Source of the DNA: an uncultured Alistipes sp.
GTDB lineage: Bacteria; Bacteroidota; Bacteroidia; Bacteroidales; Rikenellaceae
Direction of reading: 5' to 3'
NCBI GenBank assembly: GCA_904502285.1
Contig: CAJGEC010000011.1
Span: 1 to 59,011, forward strand
DNA length: 59,011 nt
Each line of letters begins with the position of its first letter. The stretch's first letter is position 1. The position numbers and the translations under genes are program-made. Under the pieces are notes generated by a model that was not told where the DNA came from, did not search any database, and was given only the letters and a program-made list of their open reading frames with translations. This document shows, in pieces, positions 25,946 through 33,928 of the stretch.

Positions 25946-26758
25946 TTAATTAGCCTGAGGATCCTCCTCACGTCGCTTATCATTCTTGCGCATAAGTTTG
26001 CGAATTGACGAAGCGAGGTTTTGTGGCTCTATATTACGCTTAATCTGTGAGTCGTGGGCCAAAGATATGCGACCTGTCTCCTCCGAAACAGCAATAATAA
26101 TAGCATCCGACACCTCACTCATACCCAACGCAGCGCGGTGGCGCATACCATAAGACTTAGGTACATCCTGCTGGGTAGAGGGTAACACACACTTTGCTGC
26201 CACCACCCTATTGCCATTGATGATTACTGCACCATCGTGTAACGGAGCATTCTTGAAGAATATGTTCTCCAAAAGCGCAGTAGAGACCTTAGCGTCGATA
26301 GCAATACCACTCTCCTCGACAATACCCAAGTCGTTCGACTGCTTGATGATAATCAAGGCACCCACCTTCTCGGCACCCATCTCCTGACAAGCAAGCACGA
26401 TAGGGTCGAGGTCTATGGCCGACTCATTCTTGCGGTTGCGGAAGTTGAAGATGCGAGAGAGCCACTCGAAACGCTCACGCTGACGACCAATTGCTTGTAG
26501 GAAGTGGCGAATTTCGGGCTGAAAGATGATGAGGATAGCGATGACACCGACCGAGATAATCTGGCCGAGGATGGTAGAGAACAGCACTAAGTTGAAGGTC
26601 TTTACAAGTATCCACACGAGGTAGATAACAAAGATACCTACCATAATATATGGTGCGCTTGTACCCTTCATTGCCCTATACAGACCAAAGAGCAACGACG
26701 CTACCAACAATATATCGATGACATCAACAAAGGTAAATGGTATGAATCCCATTATCAA
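25946..26758 (-). CDS. cdaA: Diadenylate cyclase CdaA
   Basis: A 270-residue enzyme. Three N-terminal membrane helices (about 10-30, 38-56 and 61-80) precede the DisA_N catalytic domain. The catalytic DGA motif (PLHDGAVII) and the RHRAALG motif are intact, so it should make cyclic di-AMP from two ATP. This messenger controls osmotic balance and cell-wall state. No CdaR or GlmM gene is next to it. A variant -7 box TAATTTCG (26795-26802, minus strand) is its best promoter candidate. The gene ends at a hairpin before the DUF4251 gene. Confidence 0.93.
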   Translation of the reverse strand: MIMGFIPFTFVDVIDILLVASLLFGLYRAMKGTSAPYIMVGIFVIYLVWILVKTFNLVLFSTILGQIISVGVIAILIIFQPEIRHFLQAIGRQRERFEWLSRIFNFRNRKNESAIDLDPIVLACQEMGAEKVGALIIIKQSNDLGIVEESGIAIDAKVSTALLENIFFKNAPLHDGAVIINGNRVVAAKCVLPSTQQDVPKSYGMRHRAALGMSEVSDAIIIAVSEETGRISLAHDSQIKRNIEPQNLASSIRKLMRKNDKRREEDPQAN

Positions 26759-26794
26759 AAGAGTTTATTAATATTGCTATTTACATCAACGGTG

Positions 26795-26802
26795 CGAAAT
26801 TA
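26795..26802 (-). promoter_or_regulatory. Variant -7 box (TAATTTCG) of cdaA
   Basis: TAnnTTTG with C in the third base of TTTG, the same deviation as at meaB. It is about 37 bases upstream of ATG 26758. Confidence 0.35.
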
Positions 26803-26803
26803 A

Positions 26804-26839
26804 TAAAAAAAGCCGACATACCAAATAAGTAGGTCGGCA
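26804..26839 (-). terminator. Terminator after the OmpH-like gene
   Basis: Stem GCCGACATAC / GTAGGTCGGC with one mismatch, then a T-rich run on the minus strand. Confidence 0.8.
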
Positions 26840-26863
26840 ATTTTTCGATTGTTTACTTCCTAA

Positions 26864-27544
26864 TTACAAAGCCTCAGCCTCGTAAAGTTCATCCACCTTC
26901 TTGAGGACTACATCCGAGATATTGAGTGTAGGGTCGGCATCTACGACAGATACCGCATTGACAATCATCTTATAACGCTTGTCGGCATTAATCTGGTCGA
27001 GAGCCAAACGAGTAAGCTGCTGGAAGCGGTTCATCAACACCGCCTGCTCCTCGGTCAAGGCCATCTCCTCCTCCTGCAACTTCTGACCCTCGGTCTGAAC
27101 TGTAGACTGAAGAGCGTTCATACGAGTCTGGATAGACTCACCCTTCTTCTGCAAATCCTCCTGCTTCTGCTGAGCATTGAGAGTGGTAATGAGGCCCTTC
27201 TCATAGTCCTGCTGGAGCTTCATAGCGTCAGTCTGCAACTTATTATACTCGTTAGCCAAGTTCTGCTCCTTCTTTGCCCAACCCTCCTGAGCGGTTGTTG
27301 CGCGCTGCTGGAACTCCTTAACCTTAGCCTCCAAAGCGCTACCCTCAGTAGCATACAACTTGCTCGATGCCATAATATAATCGAGGTCTACGAATACTAC
27401 ATCGCCACTTGCCACACACTCCACGGTGCGAACCTCGGTGGTATCGCTCGATGTTGCAACCTTATCCTCATTGTTGGTTGAAGTGCCAGCGCAAGAGGCA
27501 AACAACGACGATAATGCAACCACAAACAAAATGCTCTTTTTCAT
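26864..27544 (-). CDS. OmpH/Skp-like lipoprotein
   Basis: A 226-residue protein with a lipoprotein signal (lipobox SLFASC, Cys18) and a long alpha-helical coiled coil (about 68-170) rich in Gln, Glu and Lys, flanked by beta segments (VVFVDLDYIM and YKMIVNAVSVVDAD). This is the Skp/OmpH layout: two helical arms that hold unfolded outer-membrane proteins in the periplasm. Anchoring by a lipid is a departure from soluble E. coli Skp but common in Bacteroidetes. It diverges from ruvA. Confidence 0.86.
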   Translation of the reverse strand: MKKSILFVVALSSLFASCAGTSTNNEDKVATSSDTTEVRTVECVASGDVVFVDLDYIMASSKLYATEGSALEAKVKEFQQRATTAQEGWAKKEQNLANEYNKLQTDAMKLQQDYEKGLITTLNAQQKQEDLQKKGESIQTRMNALQSTVQTEGQKLQEEEMALTEEQAVLMNRFQQLTRLALDQINADKRYKMIVNAVSVVDADPTLNISDVVLKKVDELYEAEAL

Positions 27545-27587
27545 ACTTTCTATCTCTATTTTTAGTTAATTTTCTAAATTCGAAATA

Positions 27588-27595
27588 CAAAGGTA
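27588..27595 (-). promoter_or_regulatory. -7 box (TACCTTTG) of the OmpH-like gene
   Basis: Minus-strand TAnnTTTG element, back to back with the ruvA box 12 bases away, so the two promoters must share their upstream regions. Confidence 0.6.
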
Positions 27596-27607
27596 AGAAA
27601 ATTTATT

Positions 27608-27615
27608 TAATTTTG
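27608..27615 (+). promoter_or_regulatory. -7 box (TAATTTTG) of ruvA
   Basis: TAnnTTTG element about 38 bases upstream of ATG 27654. Confidence 0.5.
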
Positions 27616-27653
27616 TAGAAATTTTAGATGTTTTTATTTTTAGCAACAACTAT

Positions 27654-28250
27654 ATGTACGAATATATTACTGGACACGTTGCCGAGGCAACACCAACCTA
27701 CGCCGTTATTGAGGCTGGTGGCGTAGGCTACTTTATCAACATTTCACTCAAGACATTCACCGATATCGAACACTCGGAGCAGGCCCGCCTATTCACCCAC
27801 TTTATCGTAAGGGAGGATGTTCAGAGCCTCTTTGGCTTCTCCTCGAAGATTGAGCGAGAGTTGTTCCGACAGCTAATCAGCGTCTCGGGCGTGGGTGGCA
27901 ATACCGCACGAATGATCCTTTCGACCTACACCCCTCAGGAGTTGCAAAATATCATCGCTACCGAAAATGCGAAACTCCTCAAAAACGTCAAGGGCTTAGG
28001 ACTCAAGACCGCACAAAAGATTATCGTGGAGCTATCGGGCAAGGTGCTCGAACTCGCTGGCTCGGACTTCTCAACCTCCTCTGTACCAAGCAAAGAGGTT
28101 GTTTCAGACATATATGACGAGGCCTTGGCAGCACTCAGTATGCTCGGTTTCCAGAAGTCGGCATCGGAAAAAGTGCTTCGTTCGATTCTCAAGGAGAGCC
28201 CCGCTATGGCTGTGGAGGATCTTATCCGCCACGCCCTCAAGCAACTTTAG
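27654..28250 (+). CDS. ruvA: Holliday junction helicase subunit RuvA
   Basis: A 198-residue protein of normal length. Domain I is an OB fold (1-62). Domain II holds two helix-hairpin-helix motifs (SVSGVGGNTAR and VKGLGLKTAQK). Domain III is a short C-terminal helical bundle (about 150-198) that binds RuvB. RuvA holds the four-way junction during branch migration. ruvB is not next to it. The gene is followed by a hairpin and by the promoter of the FKBP pair. Confidence 0.96.
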   Translation: MYEYITGHVAEATPTYAVIEAGGVGYFINISLKTFTDIEHSEQARLFTHFIVREDVQSLFGFSSKIERELFRQLISVSGVGGNTARMILSTYTPQELQNIIATENAKLLKNVKGLGLKTAQKIIVELSGKVLELAGSDFSTSSVPSKEVVSDIYDEALAALSMLGFQKSASEKVLRSILKESPAMAVEDLIRHALKQL

Positions 28251-28287
28251 GTTCGACAGACACAAACCATACGCCTCATACCCTTTG

Positions 28288-28320
28288 GCACCATTTTTTA
28301 TCAAAAAAGTGGTGCTTTAT
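28288..28320 (+). terminator. Probable terminator after ruvA
   Basis: Stem GCACCATTTTTT / AAAAAAGTGGTGC with a one-base bulge, followed by TTTAT. Confidence 0.6.
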
Positions 28321-28331
28321 AAAATAATTTG

Positions 28332-28339
28332 TATCTTTG
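28332..28339 (+). promoter_or_regulatory. -7 box (TATCTTTG) of the FKBP-like lipoprotein pair
   Basis: TAnnTTTG element about 18 bases upstream of ATG 28358. It contains the in-frame TTG 28337, which is therefore not the start. Confidence 0.65.
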
Positions 28340-28357
28340 TGCGATATATACTTATAT

Positions 28358-28975
28358 ATGAAACATCTTAAAAAGATATACTATATCACACTCGCCTGTC
28401 TGGTAATGCTCGTAGCTATGTCGTGTAGCAACGAAAACGATAGCGTGCTAACGCAGCAACAGACTAACATAGAGAGGTATCTCAAGAATAGCCACAGCCC
28501 ACGCCTCATCAATGAGGAGGAGATTGCTCAGTCGATAGAGGAGGAGCCTCAGTTCTACACCCGTTGGGGTATGGACATCTACCGCTATATTGCGACCTAT
28601 TACGACGAGGGTCGTCAAGACAAGCCAGAGATTGGCTTAGGCACAACTTTCGACATCACATACACCGCATACATCTTCACTGGCAACAAACCCAAGGTTC
28701 AGGATATGTACGCCACAAACGACGAGGCGTCAATCGAGGAGTTGAAAAAATTGGGACTCAACACCTCCTATGAGTGGACTACCGACCCGATGCGTATAAC
28801 ATTGGGTGAGACAAAGTTGCTAAGTGGACTTGAGACCGCCTTGCAGGGGTGTCGCGAGGATGACGAGGTGGAGATATACCTCACATACGAAGCAGCCAAT
28901 GGCAAACATTATGTAGGTAAGGTACCAAGCAAGTCTCCCGTGATGTGGATGATTAAAATTGTAAACGTAGAGTAA
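28358..28975 (+). CDS. FKBP-like lipoprotein (gliding/peptidyl-prolyl isomerase-like)
   Basis: A 205-residue lipoprotein (signal peptide then lipobox AMSC, Cys25). The mature part carries an N-terminal helix and an FKBP-type fold (about 80-205): a central core strand pattern YTAYIFTG, the loop ITLGETKLLSGLETALQGC that matches the FKBP 'I.GL..AL.GM..GE' segment, and closing strands ending in WMIKIVNVE. Conserved catalytic aromatic residues of true isomerases are only partly kept, so it may be a chaperone-like relative. It lies 5 bases before a second, larger relative. Confidence 0.72.
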   Translation: MKHLKKIYYITLACLVMLVAMSCSNENDSVLTQQQTNIERYLKNSHSPRLINEEEIAQSIEEEPQFYTRWGMDIYRYIATYYDEGRQDKPEIGLGTTFDITYTAYIFTGNKPKVQDMYATNDEASIEELKKLGLNTSYEWTTDPMRITLGETKLLSGLETALQGCREDDEVEIYLTYEAANGKHYVGKVPSKSPVMWMIKIVNVE

Positions 28976-28980
28976 GAGAT

Positions 28981-30537
28981 ATGAGAAAACTGCTTTTAGG
29001 AATAGTACTCTTTGTGGCGACACTAACATCGTGTATCAAAGAGCCTGAAGTACCATATACCGAAATCGAACAGCGCTCACTCCGCGCCTGGATGGAGAAG
29101 TATCACAGCGACTTGGTGGATAACTACCAAGAGAAGGGTGGCTACTATGTCGAGGTGTTGGAGCGTGGCGTAGCCGACTCACTCCCAATCTCAGGAAGAG
29201 ATGTATGGGTATGGTTTGACTTTACGGCACGCAACCTCAGCGGAAATGTTCAGGAGACACGCAGTTATGAGTTGGCAACACAACTCGGCACCTACACCGA
29301 CTACACACACTACATTCCCGCCTACCGCTTCAGTGGCAAGGATAGCCATACTCAGATGGAGGGCACATATTTGGCTACGTTCAACAAGCTTAACATCCGC
29401 AACCAGGAGAGTGGCCAAATGGAGGAGTTCGAAGTGCGCTACGGCACAAAACTACGTCTCTACCTGCCATCCTCAATCGTGGGTAGCACATCTGCGACCA
29501 ACGATGGTGGCTACGAGGGCGACTACTCGTCGGATGTGTCGAAGCCAATGATTGTCGATATGCATATCTGGGGTCACGTGAACAACCCCGTAGCATACGA
29601 GGGCAACCGCGTGGAGAGCTTCGCAAAGACCAATGGTGGCCTCTGCTACGAGCATAAAGCAACAAAGGATAAGACCGAGGCTAAGAGCCTATACCGCAGA
29701 GGTATAACTCGTAGTGGACAAACTGAGGAAGAGGTAGACACCCGTCCGTTGGAGTTCTACGACGGTCGCTGGCACCAGCCAATAGACACCGTTGCCCACC
29801 TCCTTGTAAACTATACATACACCCCTGAGCATAGAATCGACTTCAAGGGTGCAATTTCGGCCGATACAGCGATGTACACAACCGAGAGCGAGTATATCGG
29901 TGGTATGGTCTACACCAATGGAGTTTCCGACGTAGACAGCCGTATCAACGCAGCACTATTGGAGCGTTTTGGCAAGGGAATCGACACCGACAACATCCTT
30001 GAGGCAGATTCCGTCAAGAAGAAGACAACGGCAAAAGTATGGTATATAGGCCGTTTCCTCGATGGCTATATCTTCGATACCAACATCGACGAGGTGAAAG
30101 AGATTATCTATGGCGAGGTTACAACGCCAGGCGAGGCACTCTCCTTCAACACCACCAACAACGAGGAGAATAGTTATATCTTGGCCTGGGAGTATGCTAT
30201 CCCTACCCTACGTTTGGGTCAGTGGGCTGCCATCCTCACCGTATCGACCTATGGCTATGGTCTGAGTGGTAAGATTGGTTCGCATAAATCGACGACAACG
30301 ACCGATTCGTCATACTACGACTACGCCAACTACTACAACTATATGAACTATATGAATAGTATGTATGGCTATGGCTACGGCGGTATGTATAACTCTGGTT
30401 ACTACGGCTACAGCCCCTACTACTACGGCTACGACTACACGAATAGTTCGCAGGGCACAACGACAACCGTGACAACCACCTCTTCGGAGATTCAGTCATA
30501 CGCCCCATTGCTCTTCCAGATATTTATCGAGAAGTAG
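28981..30537 (+). CDS. Large FKBP-like lipoprotein with a Tyr/Gly-rich insertion
   Basis: A 518-residue lipoprotein (lipobox TSC, Cys18). The C-terminal part reads as an FKBP domain: the segment AWEYAIPTLRLGQWAAILTVSTYGYG and the last strand APLLFQIFIEK match the core helix, the GE-type turn, the YG loop and the final strand. Between them (about residues 427-500) lies a low-complexity block rich in Tyr, Asn, Gly, Ser and Thr, with over a dozen tyrosines in residues 443-477. The N-terminal half (about 30-260) has beta-rich, FKBP-like features. Co-transcribed with the smaller relative upstream (5-base gap). Confidence 0.68.
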   Translation: MRKLLLGIVLFVATLTSCIKEPEVPYTEIEQRSLRAWMEKYHSDLVDNYQEKGGYYVEVLERGVADSLPISGRDVWVWFDFTARNLSGNVQETRSYELATQLGTYTDYTHYIPAYRFSGKDSHTQMEGTYLATFNKLNIRNQESGQMEEFEVRYGTKLRLYLPSSIVGSTSATNDGGYEGDYSSDVSKPMIVDMHIWGHVNNPVAYEGNRVESFAKTNGGLCYEHKATKDKTEAKSLYRRGITRSGQTEEEVDTRPLEFYDGRWHQPIDTVAHLLVNYTYTPEHRIDFKGAISADTAMYTTESEYIGGMVYTNGVSDVDSRINAALLERFGKGIDTDNILEADSVKKKTTAKVWYIGRFLDGYIFDTNIDEVKEIIYGEVTTPGEALSFNTTNNEENSYILAWEYAIPTLRLGQWAAILTVSTYGYGLSGKIGSHKSTTTTDSSYYDYANYYNYMNYMNSMYGYGYGGMYNSGYYGYSPYYYGYDYTNSSQGTTTTVTTTSSEIQSYAPLLFQIFIEK

Positions 30538-30570
30538 TCCGTATTCAGCAGGATACGCGGCAAGCTATTT

Positions 30571-30614
30571 AGAGTGGTTATACTAACTTTAGGGTTAGGT
30601 GGCCACTCTCTTTA
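30571..30614 (+). terminator. Terminator after the FKBP-like pair
   Basis: Outer stem AGAGTGG / CCACTCT with an inner CTAAC / GTTAG pairing, followed by TCTTTATAT. Confidence 0.65.
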
Positions 30615-30734
30615 TATAAATAGGTATATACAATAAAGACAAGATTAGAGGGCCAAAAAGATAGAATAACACCTATGAAACGAAAAATAGGAAAAATATT
30701 TCAAAAAAATGTAGGTAGTTTGCGAAATTATATG

Positions 30735-30742
30735 TACATTTG
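30735..30742 (+). promoter_or_regulatory. -7 box (TACATTTG) of the kor operon
   Basis: TAnnTTTG element with a leader of about 57 bases. The 266-base gap upstream of ATG 30804 otherwise holds only the terminator. Confidence 0.6.
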
Positions 30743-30803
30743 TTTGGTTAATTCCGCGAAATGATTAAACCAACAATTTAACAATCTATAAAACTACTGT
30801 CGT

Positions 30804-31031
30804 ATGGCAAAAATCAAAGGAACAGTTGTCGTCGATGTTGAGCATTGCAAGGGTTGTGGTGTATGTGTTGCATCTTGTCCCACACAGACGCTCGGTTTAT
30901 CGACTGAAGTAAACGGCAAGGGTTACCCCTTCGCTATGATGGTTGAGCCGGATAAGTGTACTGGTTGCGCTTCTTGCGCAATTATCTGTCCGGATAGTTG
31001 TCTAACGGTGTATCGCCAAAAATTCGAGTAA
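30804..31031 (+). CDS. korD: 2-oxoacid:ferredoxin oxidoreductase delta subunit (2x 4Fe-4S)
   Basis: A 75-residue ferredoxin with two complete 4Fe-4S motifs (CKGCGVCVASCP and CTGCASCAIICP). It passes electrons from the thiamine-bound intermediate to external ferredoxin. It heads the four-gene set delta-alpha-beta-gamma, which is the order of 2-oxoglutarate (or branched 2-oxoacid) ferredoxin oxidoreductases in Bacteroidetes. There are 3 bases between its stop and the next start. Confidence 0.92.
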   Translation: MAKIKGTVVVDVEHCKGCGVCVASCPTQTLGLSTEVNGKGYPFAMMVEPDKCTGCASCAIICPDSCLTVYRQKFE

Positions 31032-31034
31032 GCT

Positions 31035-32129
31035 ATGGCAGAGAAAGAGGTAAAACTTATGAAAGGCAACGAGGTGATTGCTCACGCAGCAATTCGCTAC
31101 GGTTGCGACGGCTATTTTGGCTACCCTATCACTCCACAGTCGGAGGTTATGGAGACCCTTATGGAGGAGAAGCCATGGGAGACTACTGGTATGGTTGTTC
31201 TTCAGGCAGAGTCTGAGGTATCTTCAATCAATATGGTATATGGTGGTGCATCTACAGGTAAGCGCGTGATGACATCTTCATCATCTCCTGGTGTCAGCCT
31301 TATGTCAGAGGGTTTGAGCTACCTTGCAGGTGCTGAGCTCCCTTGTGTTATCGTAAACTGCCAGCGTGGTGGTCCAGGTCTTGGTACTATCCAGCCTTCA
31401 CAGTCTGACTACTTCCAGGCTTGTAAGGGTGGCGCACACGGTGACTTCCACCTTATCGTTTTGGCTCCTAACTCAGTTCAGGAGATGCACGACTTCGTTG
31501 CTGATGCTTTCGACCTCGCGTTCAAGTATCGTAACCCTGCATTGATCCTCGCTGACGGTGCTATCGGTCAGATGATGGAGAAGGTTGTTCTTGCTCCACA
31601 GCGTCCTCGTAAGACTAAGGAGGAGATCGCTGCAGAGTGCAAGAGCTGGGCTTTGATCGGTAAGACCGACGACCGCGAGCGCAATGTTATCACCTCATTG
31701 GAGCTTAAGAGTGAGGTTATGGAGGTAAACAACCAGCGCCTCCAGGCTAAGTATCGCACTATCGAGGAGAACGAGGTACGTTACGAGGCTATCCAGTGCG
31801 ACGATGCTGACTATGTTATCGTAGCATTCGGTTCTTCATCACGTATCTGCTCTGCAACCGTAGAGATGGCACGTGCTGAGGGCATCAAGCTCGGTTTGTT
31901 GCGTCCTATCACCCTCTACCCATTCCCTAAGAAGCCTCTTCAGGAGATGGCAGAGCGTGGCGTAAAGGGCTTCCTTGTTGCTGAGCTTAACGCTGGTCAG
32001 ATGGTTGAGGACGTTCGCCTCTCAGTAAATGGCAAGGCTCCAGTTGAGCACTACGGCCGTATGGGTGGTATGTTGTTCTCACCAGATGAGGTACTTAAAG
32101 CACTTAAAGAGAAACTTATAAACCGATAA
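31035..32129 (+). CDS. vorB: 2-oxoacid:ferredoxin oxidoreductase alpha subunit (VorB/KorA-like)
   Basis: A 364-residue subunit containing the pyrimidine-binding thiamine fold (about 1-180, with conserved GYFGYPITPQSE) and the transketolase-C-like domain II (about 235-364). Annotations often name it 3-methyl-2-oxobutanoate dehydrogenase subunit VorB. In anaerobic gut Bacteroidetes the physiological substrate is probably 2-oxoglutarate, feeding or reversing the TCA branch, but sequence alone does not separate it from branched-chain 2-oxoacids. Confidence 0.9.
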   Translation: MAEKEVKLMKGNEVIAHAAIRYGCDGYFGYPITPQSEVMETLMEEKPWETTGMVVLQAESEVSSINMVYGGASTGKRVMTSSSSPGVSLMSEGLSYLAGAELPCVIVNCQRGGPGLGTIQPSQSDYFQACKGGAHGDFHLIVLAPNSVQEMHDFVADAFDLAFKYRNPALILADGAIGQMMEKVVLAPQRPRKTKEEIAAECKSWALIGKTDDRERNVITSLELKSEVMEVNNQRLQAKYRTIEENEVRYEAIQCDDADYVIVAFGSSSRICSATVEMARAEGIKLGLLRPITLYPFPKKPLQEMAERGVKGFLVAELNAGQMVEDVRLSVNGKAPVEHYGRMGGMLFSPDEVLKALKEKLINR

Positions 32130-32133
32130 GACT

Positions 32134-32901
32134 ATGGCAGAGGTTGAAATCAAACAGGAGAATTTGGTATTTGGCAAGTCGAAGCTTATCTTGCCTAATG
32201 TAATGCACTACTGCCCCGGCTGTAGCCACGGTACAGTTCACAAACTCGTAGCTGAGGTTATCGAGGAGATGGGCTTGGAGCACGACACTATTGGTGTATC
32301 ACCTGTAGGTTGCTCAGTATTCGCATACAACTATATCGACATCGATTGGGCACAGGCTGCTCACGGTCGTGCTTGCGCAGTTGCTACTGCTATCAAGCGT
32401 GTTAATCCAGAGAAGATGGTATTCACATACCAGGGTGATGGTGATATGTCAGCGATTGGTACTGGCGAGACTATTCACGCTGCTGCACGTGGCGAGAACA
32501 TCGTTGCTATCTACATCAACAACGCTATCTACGGTATGACTGGTGGTCAGATGGCTCCAACAACTTTGTTGGGTATGAAGACCGCTACTACCCCTTATGG
32601 TCGCGATCCTAAACTCAATGGTTACCCTTACAAGATTGGTCAGATGTTGGCTCACTTGGACGGCGTTTGCTACGTAACTCGTCAGAGTGTTCACACTCCA
32701 GCTAACGTACGTAAGGCAAAGAAGGCTATCCGTCACGCATTTGAGAATGCTATGGCTGGTAAGGGCTTCAACCTTGTTGAGATCGTTGCTACTTGTAACA
32801 GCGGTTGGAAGTTATCACCTGTTGCTTCTAACGAGTGGCTCGAGAAGAATATGTTGCCATTCTACGAGCTCGGCGATTTGAAGGACACAACTAAAGAGTA
32901 A
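32134..32901 (+). CDS. korB: 2-oxoacid:ferredoxin oxidoreductase beta subunit (TPP-binding)
   Basis: A 255-residue subunit with the thiamine-diphosphate motif: CPGCSHG near residue 30 and GDGD (YQGDGDMSAIG) followed by NNAIYGMTGGQ about 30 residues on. Together with the alpha subunit it forms the active site that decarboxylates the 2-oxoacid and forms acyl-CoA. It starts 4 bases after the alpha stop and precedes the gamma gene by 6 bases. Confidence 0.94.
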   Translation: MAEVEIKQENLVFGKSKLILPNVMHYCPGCSHGTVHKLVAEVIEEMGLEHDTIGVSPVGCSVFAYNYIDIDWAQAAHGRACAVATAIKRVNPEKMVFTYQGDGDMSAIGTGETIHAAARGENIVAIYINNAIYGMTGGQMAPTTLLGMKTATTPYGRDPKLNGYPYKIGQMLAHLDGVCYVTRQSVHTPANVRKAKKAIRHAFENAMAGKGFNLVEIVATCNSGWKLSPVASNEWLEKNMLPFYELGDLKDTTKE

Positions 32902-32907
32902 GCAGTT

Positions 32908-33453
32908 ATGAAAGAAACAGTAATCATTGCAGGTTTCGGAGGACAGGGTGTCCTCACTATGGGTAAGATTTTGGCTTACTCTGGTATTATGCAGGATATG
33001 GAGGTGACTTGGATGCCTTCATACGGTCCTGAGATGCGTGGTGGTACCGCTAACGTAACAGTTATCCTTTCAGATAGCGCAATCTCTTCACCTATCGCTC
33101 ACGAGTTCGACTGCGTAGTGGTTCTTAACCAGCAGTCTATGGACAAGTTCGAGAGCCAGGTTAAGCCAGGTGGCGTACTTATCTACGATACTAACGGTAT
33201 CACAAACCACCCTACTCGTACCGACATTAGCGTTTATCAGATCGACGCTACTGCTGAGTGCGCACGTTTGGGCCAGGCTAAGTTGTTCAACACTATGATT
33301 TTGGGTGCTTACCTTAAGGTACGTCCTGTAGTCAAGATGGAGAACGTAATGGCAGGTCTTAAGAAGACTTTGCCTGAGCGCGCTTGGAAGATGCTTCCAC
33401 AGAACGAGGAGGCTATCAAGCACGGTGGCGAGATTATCCGTCAGATCCGATAA
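32908..33453 (+). CDS. korC: 2-oxoacid:ferredoxin oxidoreductase gamma subunit
   Basis: A 181-residue protein of the POR_gamma family, with the N-terminal glycine motif GFGGQGVLTMG and the conserved MPSYGPEMRGGTANV segment. It completes the four-subunit enzyme and contacts CoA. It is the last gene of the operon, followed by an inverted repeat with a T-rich tail. Confidence 0.93.
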   Translation: MKETVIIAGFGGQGVLTMGKILAYSGIMQDMEVTWMPSYGPEMRGGTANVTVILSDSAISSPIAHEFDCVVVLNQQSMDKFESQVKPGGVLIYDTNGITNHPTRTDISVYQIDATAECARLGQAKLFNTMILGAYLKVRPVVKMENVMAGLKKTLPERAWKMLPQNEEAIKHGGEIIRQIR

Positions 33454-33472
33454 TCGAGTCTCAACTATCAAG

Positions 33473-33506
33473 CAAAAGGGTATTCCACAAGGGATGCCCT
33501 TTTGTC
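33473..33506 (+). terminator. Terminator after the kor operon
   Basis: A 14-bp stem with two G-T pairs (33473-33486 with 33491-33504) and a 4-base loop, ending in TTTTG. Confidence 0.8.
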
Positions 33507-33531
33507 GTTTATATAGGTCGATACCGACAAC

Positions 33532-33563
33532 AAAAAGACCGTTCAACAAAGTTGCTGAACGGC
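33532..33563 (-). terminator. Terminator after the small membrane-protein gene
   Basis: Stem GCCGTTCA / TGAACGGT followed by TTTTTG on the minus strand. Confidence 0.75.
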
Positions 33564-33584
33564 CTCTATCATTGTGTGTTAAAA

Positions 33585-33773
33585 CTACTTAACCCACTCC
33601 TTCATACGCTCACGAGCGTAGAAGTAGTAGACTACCAAGCCTACCCAGCTTGTGAGGAACAAAACGATGGCTGCAATGAGCTTCTTAGCCATATCACCCT
33701 CCAAAGAAAAAATCTCAACGACACCCTTGATGCAGAGTACTACACCAATAACCCAAATGATAGTTGCTAACAT
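33585..33773 (-). CDS. Small two-helix membrane protein, unknown
   Basis: A 62-residue protein with two hydrophobic helices (about 3-20 and 33-53) and a charged end (YARERMKEWVK). The second helix with its WVGLVVYYFYAR pattern loosely resembles the N-terminal helix pair of phospholipase-D-like proteins (PLDc_N), but it is too short to assign. It has its own minus-strand -7 box TATCTTTG (33808-33815) and its own terminator, which supports a real expressed gene. Confidence 0.65.
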   Translation of the reverse strand: MLATIIWVIGVVLCIKGVVEIFSLEGDMAKKLIAAIVLFLTSWVGLVVYYFYARERMKEWVK

Positions 33774-33807
33774 AGTATATAAAAAATTTTAGAATTGTTT
33801 GCTGACA

Positions 33808-33815
33808 CAAAGATA
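33808..33815 (-). promoter_or_regulatory. -7 box (TATCTTTG) of the small membrane-protein gene
   Basis: Minus-strand TAnnTTTG element about 34 bases upstream of ATG 33773. Confidence 0.6.
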
Positions 33816-33890
33816 TAAAAATAAGTAATACTAATCGACTTTTGATTCACATTTTTTTAGACTAAGTGCATTACTTTACGATAAAAAATA

Positions 33891-33898
33891 TAACTTTG
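33891..33898 (+). promoter_or_regulatory. -7 box (TAACTTTG) of the EIIC-like gene
   Basis: TAnnTTTG element about 30 bases upstream of ATG 33929. Confidence 0.6.
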
Positions 33899-33928
33899 TA
33901 TTAATGAAATCTAAAAACACGCTTCACT

